Shown here one piece after another: positions 49,986-59,167 of a stretch of DNA of 64,000 nt. Location of the stretch: NCBI GenBank assembly GCA_038214135.1, contig JBBQSD010000009.1, positions 25,221 through 89,220 on the forward strand, given 5' to 3'. The DNA is from JANLSE01 sp038214135 (GTDB taxonomy: Bacteria; Chloroflexota; Chloroflexia; Chloroflexales; Roseiflexaceae). Position 1 is the stretch's first letter. Every line of letters begins with the position of its first letter. The notes beneath the pieces are model-generated. The model was not told the DNA's origin. It ran no database searches and saw only the letters and a program-made list of their open reading frames with translations. The position numbers and the translations under genes are program-made.

Positions 49986-52187
49986 ATGGAACGATCACGA
50001 ACAAAAACTATTCCGCCAATTCCTCCGATTGCCGGGCTGGATCGTAATCTCCCGCTTGGTGATCTGCTTGCCCTTGGAACACAACTGCGCGCCGATATTA
50101 CCCCCGAATTGTTGCTTCAGGATGTTGCGGAAGCGATTGTGCGGGTGCTTGGCTTCAGGCGTGTGTATATTCGCCTGCGCAATAGCGATACCGATGCACT
50201 TGAGGCATGTGCATTTGCGGGCATCAGCGAGGACGATGTTGCCCACATCAAGGCCAGTGCCGTGCCACCTGCCCGCTATCAGGCATTGCTACAGACAAGC
50301 GAGCGCCTGAGCGAATCCTTCCTCGTTCCAGATGATGACCGTAACCACCCTGGCCTGAAACGCCGCCGTGAAACACCAATATTGCTCGTGCCGCTACGTA
50401 GCCATGGAGATCGCCTAATCGGCGCGATCTATGTCGATCCAAGCAGCATCAAGGATCTCGATCTTTCTAGCGTGCGGGTGCTTGAAGCAATCGCTCGCCA
50501 ATCCGCACTGGCCCTTGAGAATGCGCGCCTCGCTGCTCGTATGCAACGCCTGCTAGCCAAAGAACAACTGCTTGCCGAGCTTGGCCGCGATGTCAGCGCC
50601 ACACTGGATCTCAGTACAATCCTTGATGTTACCGGCGAACGCCTGCAGCGAACGTTTCCTGGCAGTATGATCCTGTTACTGGCCAATGATGGCACACCAA
50701 TGGTCGCCGCTGCTGTTGGCGAAACGGGCGATCCACAACCACATCTGGCGGCTGGCCATTGGGTGGCCGAACAACGCCTGCCATTCCTAACCAATAATCT
50801 CGCAACTGGGCTGCGGCTACCAACCCTCGATCCTCAATTGGCGGTGGATTGGACAATCGGCTCGCTGATTGCCGTCCCATTACGCAGCGGAGGCCGGGTG
50901 CTTGGTGCCCTCACCGCCGTTTCCAATCAGGCCAATGCCTTCACCTATGAGGATGTTGATCTGCTTGAAGCAGTGGCCGCCCAAATTGGCGGGCCGATCA
51001 GCGGTGCCCAATTATACCAACAGACCCAACTGCTGGCGGAACAAGTGCGGCGGCGCAATGATCATCTGCTGGTGCTCAACGCCCTGGCGAGCTTGGCTGT
51101 TTCGACGCTCGATATTGAGCAGTTGTTGACGGCGGTTACCGATCAGATTCACCACGGCTTTGGGTTCAGCCATGTCGAATTATTTCGAATTGATGAAGCA
51201 ACTGGCGAGGCAGTGTTGGCAGCTCGCGCCAGCCGTTTTGTGAGCGGCCTGCGGATCTATCGTCAATCGCTGGATCATGGCATCCTGGGCCGAGCATATC
51301 ATTCCGGCAAAACGGTTCGTATTGATGATGTTCGTTCTGATCGAGACTATGTTGTCAATACGATCTATACATTTCGCTCGGAATTGTGCGTACCGATTGT
51401 GGCAGGTGGGCGTGTTCTGGCATTATTAAATCTCGAATCGGACCAGGAGGCAACCTTCTCCGATGAGGATGTTGAGGCGATTGAAACGGTTGCCGATGTG
51501 ATGGCTGGTGCGATGGAGAATGCGCGCCTGTACCGACGCGCACAGGAAGCCGCTGTTCTGGAAGAGCGCAGCCGCCTCGCTCGTGATCTGCACGACTCGA
51601 TCTCCCAACAATTGTTCAGCATGACACTGACTGCCCAGGCGGCCAGGGCTCAACTCGAAAAGAACCCAGCTCGCACCGCAACTCAACTCGAACGCATTCA
51701 GGAAACCGCCGCTGCCGCATTGGCCGAGATGCGTGCGCTGATCTTTCAATTGCGGCCACCAGGGCTCAGCGAACATGGGCTGATTGGCGCACTCCAGCAG
51801 CACGTCGCCTCGCTGGATCGGCGCGAAGGCCTGGATGTCACCCTCAGTGTGGATGGCGATGAACGCCATGCCCGTGGTGTCGAACAGGCATTGTATCGGA
51901 TCGCCCAGGAAGCGCTCAATAATGTTGTCAAACACGCTGGCGCATGCCGTGTTGAAGTGCATCTGCATCTCTATTCCGAACAGATTGCACTGACGATCTG
52001 TGATGATGGCAAGGGCTTCGACCCAAGTGTCGTCCACAATCTCCATAATGTCCATAATGGCGGGCGGCATCTCGGGCTGATCAGCATGCGCGAGCGCGCC
52101 ACAGAGTTGGGCGGGCGGCTCGAGTTGCATTCTACCCCAGGAAATGGCACCCAGATTATTGTGACAGTTCCACGATTTGAGCGGTAG
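49986..52187 (+). CDS. GAF-domain NarL-type sensor histidine kinase
   Basis: This 733-residue soluble kinase has three GAF-like domains (about 30-175, 195-340 and 370-515), then a HisKA_3 dimerisation helix with phospho-acceptor His536 in RDLHDSISQQLFS, and a HATPase_c domain (CDDGKGFD; HLGLISMRERATELGG). No membrane segment is present, so it senses a cytoplasmic ligand or redox state via GAF. The response regulator gene follows 228 bp downstream on the same strand and is the likely partner. Start taken at the ATG at 49986. Confidence 0.92.
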   Translation: MERSRTKTIPPIPPIAGLDRNLPLGDLLALGTQLRADITPELLLQDVAEAIVRVLGFRRVYIRLRNSDTDALEACAFAGISEDDVAHIKASAVPPARYQALLQTSERLSESFLVPDDDRNHPGLKRRRETPILLVPLRSHGDRLIGAIYVDPSSIKDLDLSSVRVLEAIARQSALALENARLAARMQRLLAKEQLLAELGRDVSATLDLSTILDVTGERLQRTFPGSMILLLANDGTPMVAAAVGETGDPQPHLAAGHWVAEQRLPFLTNNLATGLRLPTLDPQLAVDWTIGSLIAVPLRSGGRVLGALTAVSNQANAFTYEDVDLLEAVAAQIGGPISGAQLYQQTQLLAEQVRRRNDHLLVLNALASLAVSTLDIEQLLTAVTDQIHHGFGFSHVELFRIDEATGEAVLAARASRFVSGLRIYRQSLDHGILGRAYHSGKTVRIDDVRSDRDYVVNTIYTFRSELCVPIVAGGRVLALLNLESDQEATFSDEDVEAIETVADVMAGAMENARLYRRAQEAAVLEERSRLARDLHDSISQQLFSMTLTAQAARAQLEKNPARTATQLERIQETAAAALAEMRALIFQLRPPGLSEHGLIGALQQHVASLDRREGLDVTLSVDGDERHARGVEQALYRIAQEALNNVVKHAGACRVEVHLHLYSEQIALTICDDGKGFDPSVVHNLHNVHNGGRHLGLISMRERATELGGRLELHSTPGNGTQIIVTVPRFER

Positions 52188-52415
52188 ATCAACGATGGAT
52201 GACTCCCATCCTCAGGCTGATGATCATTACACATAGATCGAGAAATCATGGATGCCCTTTCATCCGCAGGCTGAAGCCTGCGGCAAGGGGGATGGCAAGG
52301 CGACGATGAACCCTAGCCGCGTGGCTTCAGCCCGCGGTGGGTAGTGAGCAAATACAAATCCAGGCGCGTAGGGTGTATAGCTGTACAATATTCGGCATTC
52401 GTATGAGATGAGGGT
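52188..52415. repeat. Spacer with CCGCAGGCT REP
   Basis: CCGCAGGCTGAAGCCTGCGG lies at 52264-52283 and a variant GCGTGGCTTCAGCCCGCGG near 52319-52337. The spacer separates the histidine kinase and response-regulator genes. Confidence 0.75.
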
Positions 52416-53069
52416 ATGAGCATGGACACGATCAGTGTACTTTTGGTAGACGATCATCGGGTGGTTCGGCAGGGTTTGCGCGATTTTCTGGAGCTTCAGG
52501 ATGGCATTGAGGTTATTGGCGAAGCGGCAAGCGGCGAGGAGGGTGTCAAGGCAGCCCAGGAACTGCTGCCCGATGTCGTGCTCATGGATCTGGTCATGCC
52601 CGGAATCGATGGCGTCGAAACAACCCGGCGCGTCAAGACGGTCAGCCCTTCATCTCGCATTATTGTACTCACCTCATTCGCCGACGACGATAAGGTCTTC
52701 CCTGCCATCAAAGCTGGGGCAATATCGTATCTGCTCAAGGATGTACAGCCAGAAGAATTGGCCCGCGCCATCCGAGCTGCCCAGCGTGGTGAGGCCGTTC
52801 TGCATTCCGAGGTTGCCGCAAAACTCATGCAGGAATTTAGCGCCCCGCGCCCCGCCGATGCCCCAGTTGAGCAACTGACCGAGCGTGAGATGGATGTGCT
52901 GCGCCTGATTGCAAAGGGCAAAAGCAATAAAGAAATCGCCGATACGCTGATCATTAGCGAGAAGACTGTTAAAACCCACGTCTCGAATATCCTCTCCAAG
53001 CTACATCTGGCCGATCGTACCCAAGCCGCGATCTATGCCCTGCGCCAACGCCTCGTCCCAATGGATTAG
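52416..53069 (+). CDS. NarL/FixJ-family response regulator
   Basis: This 217-residue protein has a receiver domain (SVLLVDDHRVVRQGL; phospho-acceptor Asp58 in VVLMDLVMPGIDG; conserved Lys near SYLLKDV). The C-terminal LuxR-type helix-turn-helix is LTEREMDVLRLIAKGKSNKEIADTLIISEKTVKTHVSNILSKL. It should be phosphorylated by the GAF kinase upstream and bind promoter DNA as a dimer. The mRNA ends near a perfect 17-bp inverted repeat. Confidence 0.93.
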   Translation: MSMDTISVLLVDDHRVVRQGLRDFLELQDGIEVIGEAASGEEGVKAAQELLPDVVLMDLVMPGIDGVETTRRVKTVSPSSRIIVLTSFADDDKVFPAIKAGAISYLLKDVQPEELARAIRAAQRGEAVLHSEVAAKLMQEFSAPRPADAPVEQLTEREMDVLRLIAKGKSNKEIADTLIISEKTVKTHVSNILSKLHLADRTQAAIYALRQRLVPMD

Positions 53070-53078
53070 TTTTTCTTT

Positions 53079-53115
53079 TTCATATACGGTGCAGCGTAGC
53101 TGCACCGTATATGAA
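53079..53115. terminator. Perfect 17-bp inverted repeat after the response regulator
   Basis: TTCATATACGGTGCAGC and its exact complement are separated by GTA. The stem is long and perfect, but no T-tract follows on the plus strand, so termination is only likely. Confidence 0.5.
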
Positions 53116-53414
53116 ATGTATGATTCTCGGGGGTTGCACTCCCAATCCGCCGCAGGCTGAAGCCACGCGGCTATGGGTTCGTTTTCCCCTTGCCGCAGGC
53201 TTCAGCCTGCGGATGGATGAGCCAGGCAAATCCCCGATTATGTATCCGCCTTGGGAAGCAGATTGTGTCGTTCTTTTGGCAACCCAATGCGGGACAAAGG
53301 GCTGGTTTTAGATCGCGCCAGAGGCTGATGTTCCAACCTGCGCTTCCAGGTACACTGCCTATATCACCAATACATACTCTGCCGAGATGGCTGAACGCTA
53401 TAGGAGGTGCCGAA
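53116..53414. repeat. Spacer with CCGCAGGCT REPs
   Basis: REP copies lie at about 53150-53172 (variant) and 53193-53212 (perfect palindrome). No gene is seen. Confidence 0.7.
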
Positions 53415-53471
53415 ATGTTGATTATTCGCCTGTTTGCTCTTCTACGCAGGCAGCCTGCTCTAAGTATGTAA
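53415..53471 (+). CDS. 18-codon leader-like ORF upstream of the ECF sigma gene
   Basis: MLIIRLFALLRRQPALSM is preceded by an excellent ribosome-binding site (TAGGAGGTGCCGAA). It is followed 15 bases later by a perfect 11-bp hairpin (53486-53512), then by the sigma gene start at 53547. The layout suggests a regulatory leader or a small membrane-binding peptide. No known family. Confidence 0.45.
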   Translation: MLIIRLFALLRRQPALSM

Positions 53472-53485
53472 CCCCTGAAACCACA

Positions 53486-53512
53486 ACGCCGAGAAGAATT
53501 CCTTCTCGGCGT
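53486..53512 (+). promoter_or_regulatory. 11-bp perfect hairpin between the leader ORF and sigma gene
   Basis: ACGCCGAGAAG and CTTCTCGGCGT are separated by a 5-base loop. No T-tract follows, so it may act on translation or RNA stability and not as a terminator. Confidence 0.5.
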
Positions 53513-53546
53513 CGTGTGTGCTATAGATCGTATTTCGGAGATACCA

Positions 53547-53689
53547 ATGCTACCAATGAGTAATTCCGATACCCAGCAGATCGGTATCGAGAAGTTGTAT
53601 GAGGCGTATCAGCGCCCGTTATTGGCCCATCTCACACGCCTCGTCCGCGACCGAGCGACAGCAGAGGATCTCTGTCAGGAGACGTTTAT
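53547..53689 (+). pseudogene. ECF sigma factor, N-terminal fragment (split by IS)
   Basis: Residues 1-47 of an ECF sigma-70 factor: MLPMSNSDTQQIGIEKLYEA followed by region 2 (ending in TAEDLCQETF). CGGAG precedes the ATG at 53547. The frame breaks at 53689/53690, where a TnpB element is inserted after TTTAT. Joining 53689 to 55083 restores a single frame (ETF-I-KALRNWHG) and a 167-residue protein. This half has no stop of its own until shortly inside the element. Confidence 0.9.
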
Positions 53690-55082
53690 GGGACAGGGCG
53701 TAAAACCTAGGAGCTTTAGCCCTGGGATATAAGCCCTTCACTCGCTTTAGCCACTTTAGTCGCCCTGACGATGTTGTCATATAAGGCGTCCTACTGCGGT
53801 AAACGGCTTGCAATCGAACATATTTTCTGGTATACTGATGCCATGAACCGAACCCTCCAGACAACCTATCGCTATCGCCTGAACCCGACTGCTGCACAAA
53901 CGAAGCTGCTGTACCAGTTTGCGGGTGCCCGTCGCTTTGTCTGGAATTGGGCGCTGAATCGCACGCAAGAATGTTTCAAACAGACGGGCAAGCGCCGCTC
54001 GTACAACGATCTGGCGGCTGAACTGACTCGACTGAAACAGGAGCGCGACACGGCCTGGTTGCGCGAGATGGAGAGCCAGTCGCTTCAACAGTCGTTGCGT
54101 GATCTCGAGAGTGCCTATCAGCACTTCTTTCGGCGCGTGAAGCAGGGTAATACGAAAAAGGGCTTCCCGAAGTTCAAGTCCAAACATCGCGACACCCCAC
54201 GCTTTCGCATTCCCCAACGGGTGCAGATGGGCGATTCGTTCGTCTCGGTGCCGAAGATCGGAAACATTCAGGCCATCGTTCACCGACCGCTGATTGGCAC
54301 AACGAAGGGCGCAACCTTCAAGCGTGAAGCGTGCGGACATTGGTATGTGCGTATTGTCACGGAACAGCAGATCGCCCCACGCACCAATCGGCCTGTTCGA
54401 ACTCACGTTGGCATTGATCTTGGTTTGAAGTCGCTCGGTGTGCTGTCCAGCGGCCCAACCATCGACAATCCGCGCTGGTATCGCACCCAAGCACGCAAGC
54501 TCAGACGGGCACAACAGGCATTCAACCGTGCCAAAAAGGGCAGCGCAAACCGAACCAAAGCGCGTATTCGCGTGGCACGGTTGCATCAGAAAACCCGCAA
54601 CCAACGGAATGACTTCTTGCACAAGTTGAGTACCAAACTGGTACGGCATTTCGACCTCATATCCATCGAAGATTTGAACGTCAACGGGCTGGCGAAAACC
54701 AAGCTGGCGAAAAGCGTTCTCGATGCCGGATGGGGGCTGTTCCGATCCATGCTGACGTATAAGGCAGATCGAGCGGATACCCATCTGATTCTGATTGGGC
54801 GATTCTTCCCTTCTTCCAAAACCTGTAGCATATGCGGGCGAGTCAATCACGCACTCACCCGCACAGATCGTATCTGGACATGCCCCTGTGGTATGACTCT
54901 TGACCGCGATCTGAACGCCGCAATCAACATTGATCGGGAAGGGTTCCGCCTGTTTGAACACACTGTCGCGGCAGGACATGCCGAGACACAAAACGCCTGT
55001 GGAGACGTGGTCAGACCAATCGTACGATTGGCGCATGTCGATGAGACAGGCAGCCCACACCCTTGAGGGGTGGGTATTTCAC
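53690..55082 (+). mobile_element. TnpB-only IS200/IS605-type element (1393 bp)
   Basis: The boundaries are inferred from restoration of the interrupted sigma gene. The left end follows TTTAT and carries a hairpin, AGGGC-G-TAAA ... TTTA-GCCCT (53695-53723). The right end carries CCCAC-A-CCC TTGA GGG-GTGGG (55054-55074) and stops at TTCAC. There are no terminal inverted repeats and no target duplication, as expected for single-strand peel-and-paste elements. No tnpA is present, so mobility depends on a transposase in trans. The right-end hairpin overlaps the tnpB stop, where omega-RNA is made in relatives. Confidence 0.85.
53843..55066 (+). CDS. tnpB: TnpB RNA-guided endonuclease (OrfB family)
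   Basis: This 407-residue protein has the N-terminal YRYRLNPTAAQTKLLYQFAGARRFVWNWAL OrfB helix-turn-helix region and a RuvC-like nuclease. Catalytic acids are Asp192 (GIDLG), Glu276 (ISIEDLN) and Asp in LDRDLNAA (354-356), with a zinc ribbon of Cys328, Cys331, Cys347 and Cys349. All key residues are intact, so it is probably an active omega-RNA-guided DNA endonuclease. The start at 53843 is the ATG of the conserved N-terminus; a longer in-frame ORF begins inside left-end sequence. A 427-codon antisense ORF is a shadow. Confidence 0.92.
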   Translation: MNRTLQTTYRYRLNPTAAQTKLLYQFAGARRFVWNWALNRTQECFKQTGKRRSYNDLAAELTRLKQERDTAWLREMESQSLQQSLRDLESAYQHFFRRVKQGNTKKGFPKFKSKHRDTPRFRIPQRVQMGDSFVSVPKIGNIQAIVHRPLIGTTKGATFKREACGHWYVRIVTEQQIAPRTNRPVRTHVGIDLGLKSLGVLSSGPTIDNPRWYRTQARKLRRAQQAFNRAKKGSANRTKARIRVARLHQKTRNQRNDFLHKLSTKLVRHFDLISIEDLNVNGLAKTKLAKSVLDAGWGLFRSMLTYKADRADTHLILIGRFFPSSKTCSICGRVNHALTRTDRIWTCPCGMTLDRDLNAAINIDREGFRLFEHTVAAGHAETQNACGDVVRPIVRLAHVDETGSPHP

Positions 55083-55443
55083 TAAAGCCCTTCGCAACTG
55101 GCATGGCCGTGAGGCTGGTGCAAATGTCAGCGCATGGCTCTATCGAATCGCAACCAATACAGCCTACGATTATCTGCGCCGCAAACAACGGATCAGCTTC
55201 TCTTCACTGGCCGATTTCGAGCCTCCCGATCAATCTACCGCTGAATATGCCATTGATGATCGTGAACCGGTGCTTCAGGCATTGGCCGAATTGCCATTAT
55301 CCTATCGCCTGCCGCTTATTCTGTATGCCTATAATGGTCATAGCACCAACGAAATTGCAGCGGTGCTCGGTTGTAGCACGAGTGCAGTCAAAACACGGCT
55401 ATTCCGTGCGCGCGAACGGTTTCGCCAGGTGTATCAGGGCTGA
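55083..55443 (+). pseudogene. ECF sigma factor, C-terminal fragment (split by IS)
   Basis: Continues the interrupted sigma factor: KALRNWHGREAGANVSAWLY, IATNTAYDYLRRKQR (end of region 2), a linker, and region 4 helix-turn-helix LPLSYRLPLILYAYNGHSTN followed by EIAAVLGCSTSAVKTRLFRA. A TTG inside the IS right end (55063) could start a 126-residue region-4-containing protein, but no function is expected. The two coding halves show no other damage, consistent with a recent insertion. Confidence 0.9.
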
Positions 55444-55452
55444 TTACTGACA

Positions 55453-56403
55453 TCAAGGCGGGAACTTCTCGCAGGCAACCCCGCTAACGGCATCCTGGGT
55501 CTGATCAGTAAGAATAGTCGTCCCATTGATATCGATCGCACACGATAGGGCAACCGATTCATTATTTGTGCCAAACGCATCGACCGCCAGGTCGGCATCG
55601 CTGGTAGCACTAAACTGCACCCTCCACGGTAGTGTCGTATCGGGCAGCCGTACCTCCTTACCATTTGCATCAAGATACGATATGATCACTTTTGAGGCGG
55701 CTCCCTCAACCCGATAAACGACTGTCACCGTATTGGTGGTTGGTGTGACCGTTGTTAGCAGCGGCGTGCTTGTGGGCACACTGGTTGGGATATTCGCTGG
55801 CGTACTCGTCGATACTGGTATCGCCGTTGGTAGAGGTGTCTGTGTTGGTACAATTGCCGTGAAGGTAGCAACACCAGATGCGCTGGTTGGAATGGTTGTC
55901 GGAGCGCTGGTCGGAATGGTTGTCAGAACAGCTGTAGCACCAACCTGAGTCGCTAGCGCCTGTGTTGGCGGTGTTGGCGTTATCGTCGCCCTGTTTGATA
56001 CTACCGTTGGCGGGATTGCGACCGTTGGCGCAGCCACCTGGGTTGCTATTGCGCCTGGCGCAGTCACACTAGGTGGTGCTGTACTGCCATCCGGATTTGG
56101 CGCTACTGCCGATGGAGTAATCGGTGTTGGCAGAAGTTGTGTTGCTGGGAGTATCGCCGTTGGCAGAAGCGGTGTTGGCGGAATAGGTGTGGCTAGCGCA
56201 GGTATCGTCGGAGAAACCTCAGCAACGGTTGGATCTAGCTGAAGCGGCGGCGCAGTGAGATCGAGTTCGATCAGGGTTGGCGGAACAACACCAGCAACAG
56301 AATCGGGTGTGCTGGCAAATGATCGCCACAAAATCACAACTCCAGCGATCACACAGATCGCTGCAAGAATAAGTTTAACATTTGGACGGAACGTTGGGTG
56401 CAT
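55453..56403 (-). CDS. Membrane-anchored Pro/Thr-rich protein with MmpS-like C-terminal domain
   Basis: This 316-residue protein has one N-terminal membrane helix (about 9-28). A very long low-complexity linker of Pro, Thr, Ala and Ile follows (~45-215), then a ~95-residue C-terminal beta domain. That domain (VTVVYRVEGAASKVIISYLD, TLPWRVQFSATSDADLAVDA, CAIDINGTTI) resembles the MmpS/DUF4307-like extracellular domain with a Cys pair. It is likely surface displayed. It ends 9 bp from the sigma gene stop, convergent, so it may be functionally unrelated to it. The start at 56403 is chosen from the membrane helix; a 13-codon longer form exists. Confidence 0.72.
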   Translation of the reverse strand: MHPTFRPNVKLILAAICVIAGVVILWRSFASTPDSVAGVVPPTLIELDLTAPPLQLDPTVAEVSPTIPALATPIPPTPLLPTAILPATQLLPTPITPSAVAPNPDGSTAPPSVTAPGAIATQVAAPTVAIPPTVVSNRATITPTPPTQALATQVGATAVLTTIPTSAPTTIPTSASGVATFTAIVPTQTPLPTAIPVSTSTPANIPTSVPTSTPLLTTVTPTTNTVTVVYRVEGAASKVIISYLDANGKEVRLPDTTLPWRVQFSATSDADLAVDAFGTNNESVALSCAIDINGTTILTDQTQDAVSGVACEKFPP

Positions 56404-56651
56404 AGGTTTGTATCTCGTAGTCTGATGACATGACCATCGCATGATAGCCGAGATCGATAGTTACATCCAACTACAGATTCTTCACCATTGCGATAGCATA
56501 GGCGAGTGAAGAGAACTTCTCCCCACAGTAGCTGATCTATGCTTGTTCTGCACCCCAACTCCCAGTATGGTTCAGATCGATCCCACTAACCAATTCGGCG
56601 TGTGGATGATTTCCCCGAGGCGCAAGACGCGCAATCATATGGGAGGCTTCT

Positions 56652-58361
56652 ATGCAAGCACAGGACACTGAGGTGCTGACGAATCCTGCGGAAACCCTCA
56701 CAGTATCACTTCGTGGTGTTGCCCTACTCGAATACCCACTGCTCAACAAAGGCAGTGCGTTTACGGTAGATGAGCGCGTTGATCTCGGCTTATTGGGGTT
56801 GTTGCCGCCACATGTTGCAACCCTCGATGAACAGCTCGCGCGAACCTATGAAAAATTCGTGACGATTGAGACAGCACTTGATCGCTATATCTTCTTGGCT
56901 GGCCTTCAGGATCGCAACGAAACCCTCTTCTACCGGCTGCTCAGCGAGCATGTGGCCGAGATGATGCCAATCATCTATACACCTGTGGTTGGCACAGCCT
57001 GTGAACAATTCAGCCATATCTACCGCCGACCACGCGGCCTGTATGTCGCCCATCCCGATAGAGCCGATCTCGATGTGATTCTATCACACGTCCCGAATAC
57101 AGACGTACGGGCGATTGTTGTCACCGATGGCGAGCGAATTCTTGGATTGGGCGACCAGGGCATTGGCGGGATTGGCATCCCCATTGGGAAACTGGCGCTC
57201 TACACGCTCTGCGCCGGAATACATCCAGCCACAACACTGCCAATTATTCTTGATGTCGGCACCAACAACCGCAAATTGCTTGATGATCCATTGTATCTGG
57301 GCTGGCGCCACGAGCGTGTGCGCGGTGCAGAATATGATGCATTTGTTGAGGCATTTGTACGCGCCGTTCAGCGCCACTTCCCCAATGCACTATTGCAATG
57401 GGAGGATTTCGCCAAGGACAATGCCTCCCGGTTGCTGGAACGCTATCGGAATCAACTATGTACCTTCAATGATGACATCCAGGGCACTGGTGCTGTCACC
57501 CTGGCTGGGTTGCTGGCGGCCATGCATGTGAAGGGCGAACGGCTGAGTAATCAACGCTTTGTGTTGCATGGCGCTGGATCAGCAGCCCATGGGATCTGCG
57601 ATCAGCTCGTTGCAGCAATGGTGAGCGAAGGAACCGCAGAAGCCATTGCTCGAACCATGATCTGGCTGGTGGATAGCGAAGGGCTGGTGTATAACGAGCG
57701 CACCAATCTGGAGGCATTCAAGCGGCGCTATGCCCATACATATAGCGAAACCGAAACCTGGCAGCTCGATACAGCCACTGCGATTAAGCTTGCCGATGTC
57801 GTGCGGAATGTCCACCCAACCATCCTGATCGGCACGTCGGCGCAACCAGGCGATTTTGACGAGGCGCTTGTTCGCGACATGGCCGCGCACGTCCAGCGAC
57901 CAATCATCTTCCCACTCTCGAACCCAACCTCAAAAAGCGAAGCAACACCCGAACAACTGATTGCATGGACGGAAGGGCGCGCAATCGTTGCAACAGGTAG
58001 CCCATTTGCGAATGTGGCCTATGGCCAGCGCTCGATCCATATCGGGCAGTGCAATAATGTGTTCATCTTCCCTGGTGTTGGGTTAGGTGTGATTGCGACT
58101 GGCATCCAGCGTGTGACCAACGAGATGTTTGTTGCGGCGGCATGGGCGCTCAGTGAACTAGCTCCCGCCCAACATGATCCGAATGCATCGCTGTATCCAT
58201 CCGCCGAGGATGTCCGTATTGTTGCGCGGCGGGTGGCCTTGGCAGTTGCCCGCGAAGCCCAGCGGGTTGGCCTAGCTCCACGCCTCACCCCAGATGAGAT
58301 TGAGGCACGCATCGATGCGACCATGTGGACGCCGCATTACCCACATCTACGCCCGGTGTAG
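56652..58361 (+). CDS. NAD-dependent malic enzyme
   Basis: This 569-residue enzyme is of the large bacterial/eukaryote-type malic enzyme family (MaeA/SfcA). It has EMMPIIYTPVVGTACEQFSHIYRRPRGLYV, GERILGLGDQGIGGIGIPIGKLALYTLCAGIHP, the metal site FNDDIQGTGAVTLAGLL, an NAD-binding FVLHGAGSAAHGI and PLSNPTSKSEATPEQ. It oxidatively decarboxylates malate to pyruvate. The cofactor is inferred to be NAD from the family. GGGAGG lies before the ATG. A convergent GGCCTGT...ACAGGCC hairpin follows. Confidence 0.93.
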   Translation: MQAQDTEVLTNPAETLTVSLRGVALLEYPLLNKGSAFTVDERVDLGLLGLLPPHVATLDEQLARTYEKFVTIETALDRYIFLAGLQDRNETLFYRLLSEHVAEMMPIIYTPVVGTACEQFSHIYRRPRGLYVAHPDRADLDVILSHVPNTDVRAIVVTDGERILGLGDQGIGGIGIPIGKLALYTLCAGIHPATTLPIILDVGTNNRKLLDDPLYLGWRHERVRGAEYDAFVEAFVRAVQRHFPNALLQWEDFAKDNASRLLERYRNQLCTFNDDIQGTGAVTLAGLLAAMHVKGERLSNQRFVLHGAGSAAHGICDQLVAAMVSEGTAEAIARTMIWLVDSEGLVYNERTNLEAFKRRYAHTYSETETWQLDTATAIKLADVVRNVHPTILIGTSAQPGDFDEALVRDMAAHVQRPIIFPLSNPTSKSEATPEQLIAWTEGRAIVATGSPFANVAYGQRSIHIGQCNNVFIFPGVGLGVIATGIQRVTNEMFVAAAWALSELAPAQHDPNASLYPSAEDVRIVARRVALAVAREAQRVGLAPRLTPDEIEARIDATMWTPHYPHLRPV

Positions 58362-58372
58362 GCTACCTCTTG

Positions 58373-58401
58373 GCCTGTTGGCCCGTAGCGGGCCTACAGG
58401 C
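58373..58401. terminator. Convergent hairpin between malic enzyme and PaeR7I-like genes
   Basis: GGCCTGT-T-GGCCCG / TAG / CGGGCC-T-ACAGGCC forms a 13-bp stem with a symmetric T-T mismatch. It sits between two converging genes and probably serves both. Confidence 0.6.
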
Positions 58402-58421
58402 CCCTCATAAAGTGCTTAATA

Positions 58422-59159
58422 TCACGACCGTGCTGCCTCAGCTGCTATATGCCCAGCTAATGAGGTCACAAACGTTCGCAGGCTGGTCATCTCGCTAAGT
58501 TCAGTATACTCCCCATCTACGGCTGCAGTGCGTGGCGAGGTGATCACCGATGCAACGGTGTAGAGCTGCTCCTGAACCAATCGCTGGCAGAGCAGATCAT
58601 AGCGTTGTTGGTACGATGCACCCTGAAACTCGGGGGAAATCGGGAAGTGTGACGAGATGTCTTTGATGGGACGACGTGAATTCGGTGCATCTTCAACCAG
58701 CATCAACCAACCGACAAACGGCCGCGACTGCTTGCCAAACGCCCCTTCGCGATACGCCGTCCAGAAATCGTGAGCGGTGCCAATCGCTTCCTCGGCGCGA
58801 TTATTGGCGTTATTTCCGAACGATGGGCCAACTTGGCTCTTCAATTCCAATGCAGCCACCAATCGCCCTTGATTGATAATCAGCAGATCCCAGACCTTGG
58901 TTGGACGAAAATAGCCCGGTAACGTCAATACAGCACGCTTCTGATGAATATCCGCATGGCCAAGGCCATTGGCTCGTACCAGATCGAGTATCAGTGCAAT
59001 GAAACCGTTCATATTTTTGCCCGCTGTCACCCCAGCACGCTCACCGGCGTCCATCCGGCCTGCCTCAATTTGTTTTTGGCGAGCTAGCTCGCGATTACCC
59101 CAGAACGCCTGCACCGCCTCACGGGCCTTGGTCTCGTACGCAACCAGATCAATTGGCAT
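58422..59159 (-). CDS. PaeR7I/XhoI-family restriction endonuclease
   Basis: This 245-residue type II endonuclease has the length of PaeR7I. The PD-(D/E)xK site is Asp91-x13-Glu105-Leu-Lys107 (WDLLIINQGRLVAALELK). MNGFIALILDLVRANGL and GWLMLVEDAPNSR are further family segments. Members recognise CTCGAG; specificity here is inferred. The gene follows its methyltransferase with an 8-bp gap, so the modification gene is transcribed first, the safe order for establishing protection. Confidence 0.9.
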   Translation of the reverse strand: MPIDLVAYETKAREAVQAFWGNRELARQKQIEAGRMDAGERAGVTAGKNMNGFIALILDLVRANGLGHADIHQKRAVLTLPGYFRPTKVWDLLIINQGRLVAALELKSQVGPSFGNNANNRAEEAIGTAHDFWTAYREGAFGKQSRPFVGWLMLVEDAPNSRRPIKDISSHFPISPEFQGASYQQRYDLLCQRLVQEQLYTVASVITSPRTAAVDGEYTELSEMTSLRTFVTSLAGHIAAEAARS

Positions 59160-59167
59160 GAAGGTTC

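Noticed and set aside
53777..55060. 427-codon antisense ORF over tnpB
   Set aside because: It lies wholly on the opposite strand of tnpB, has no family features, and is a shadow caused by the codon bias of tnpB.
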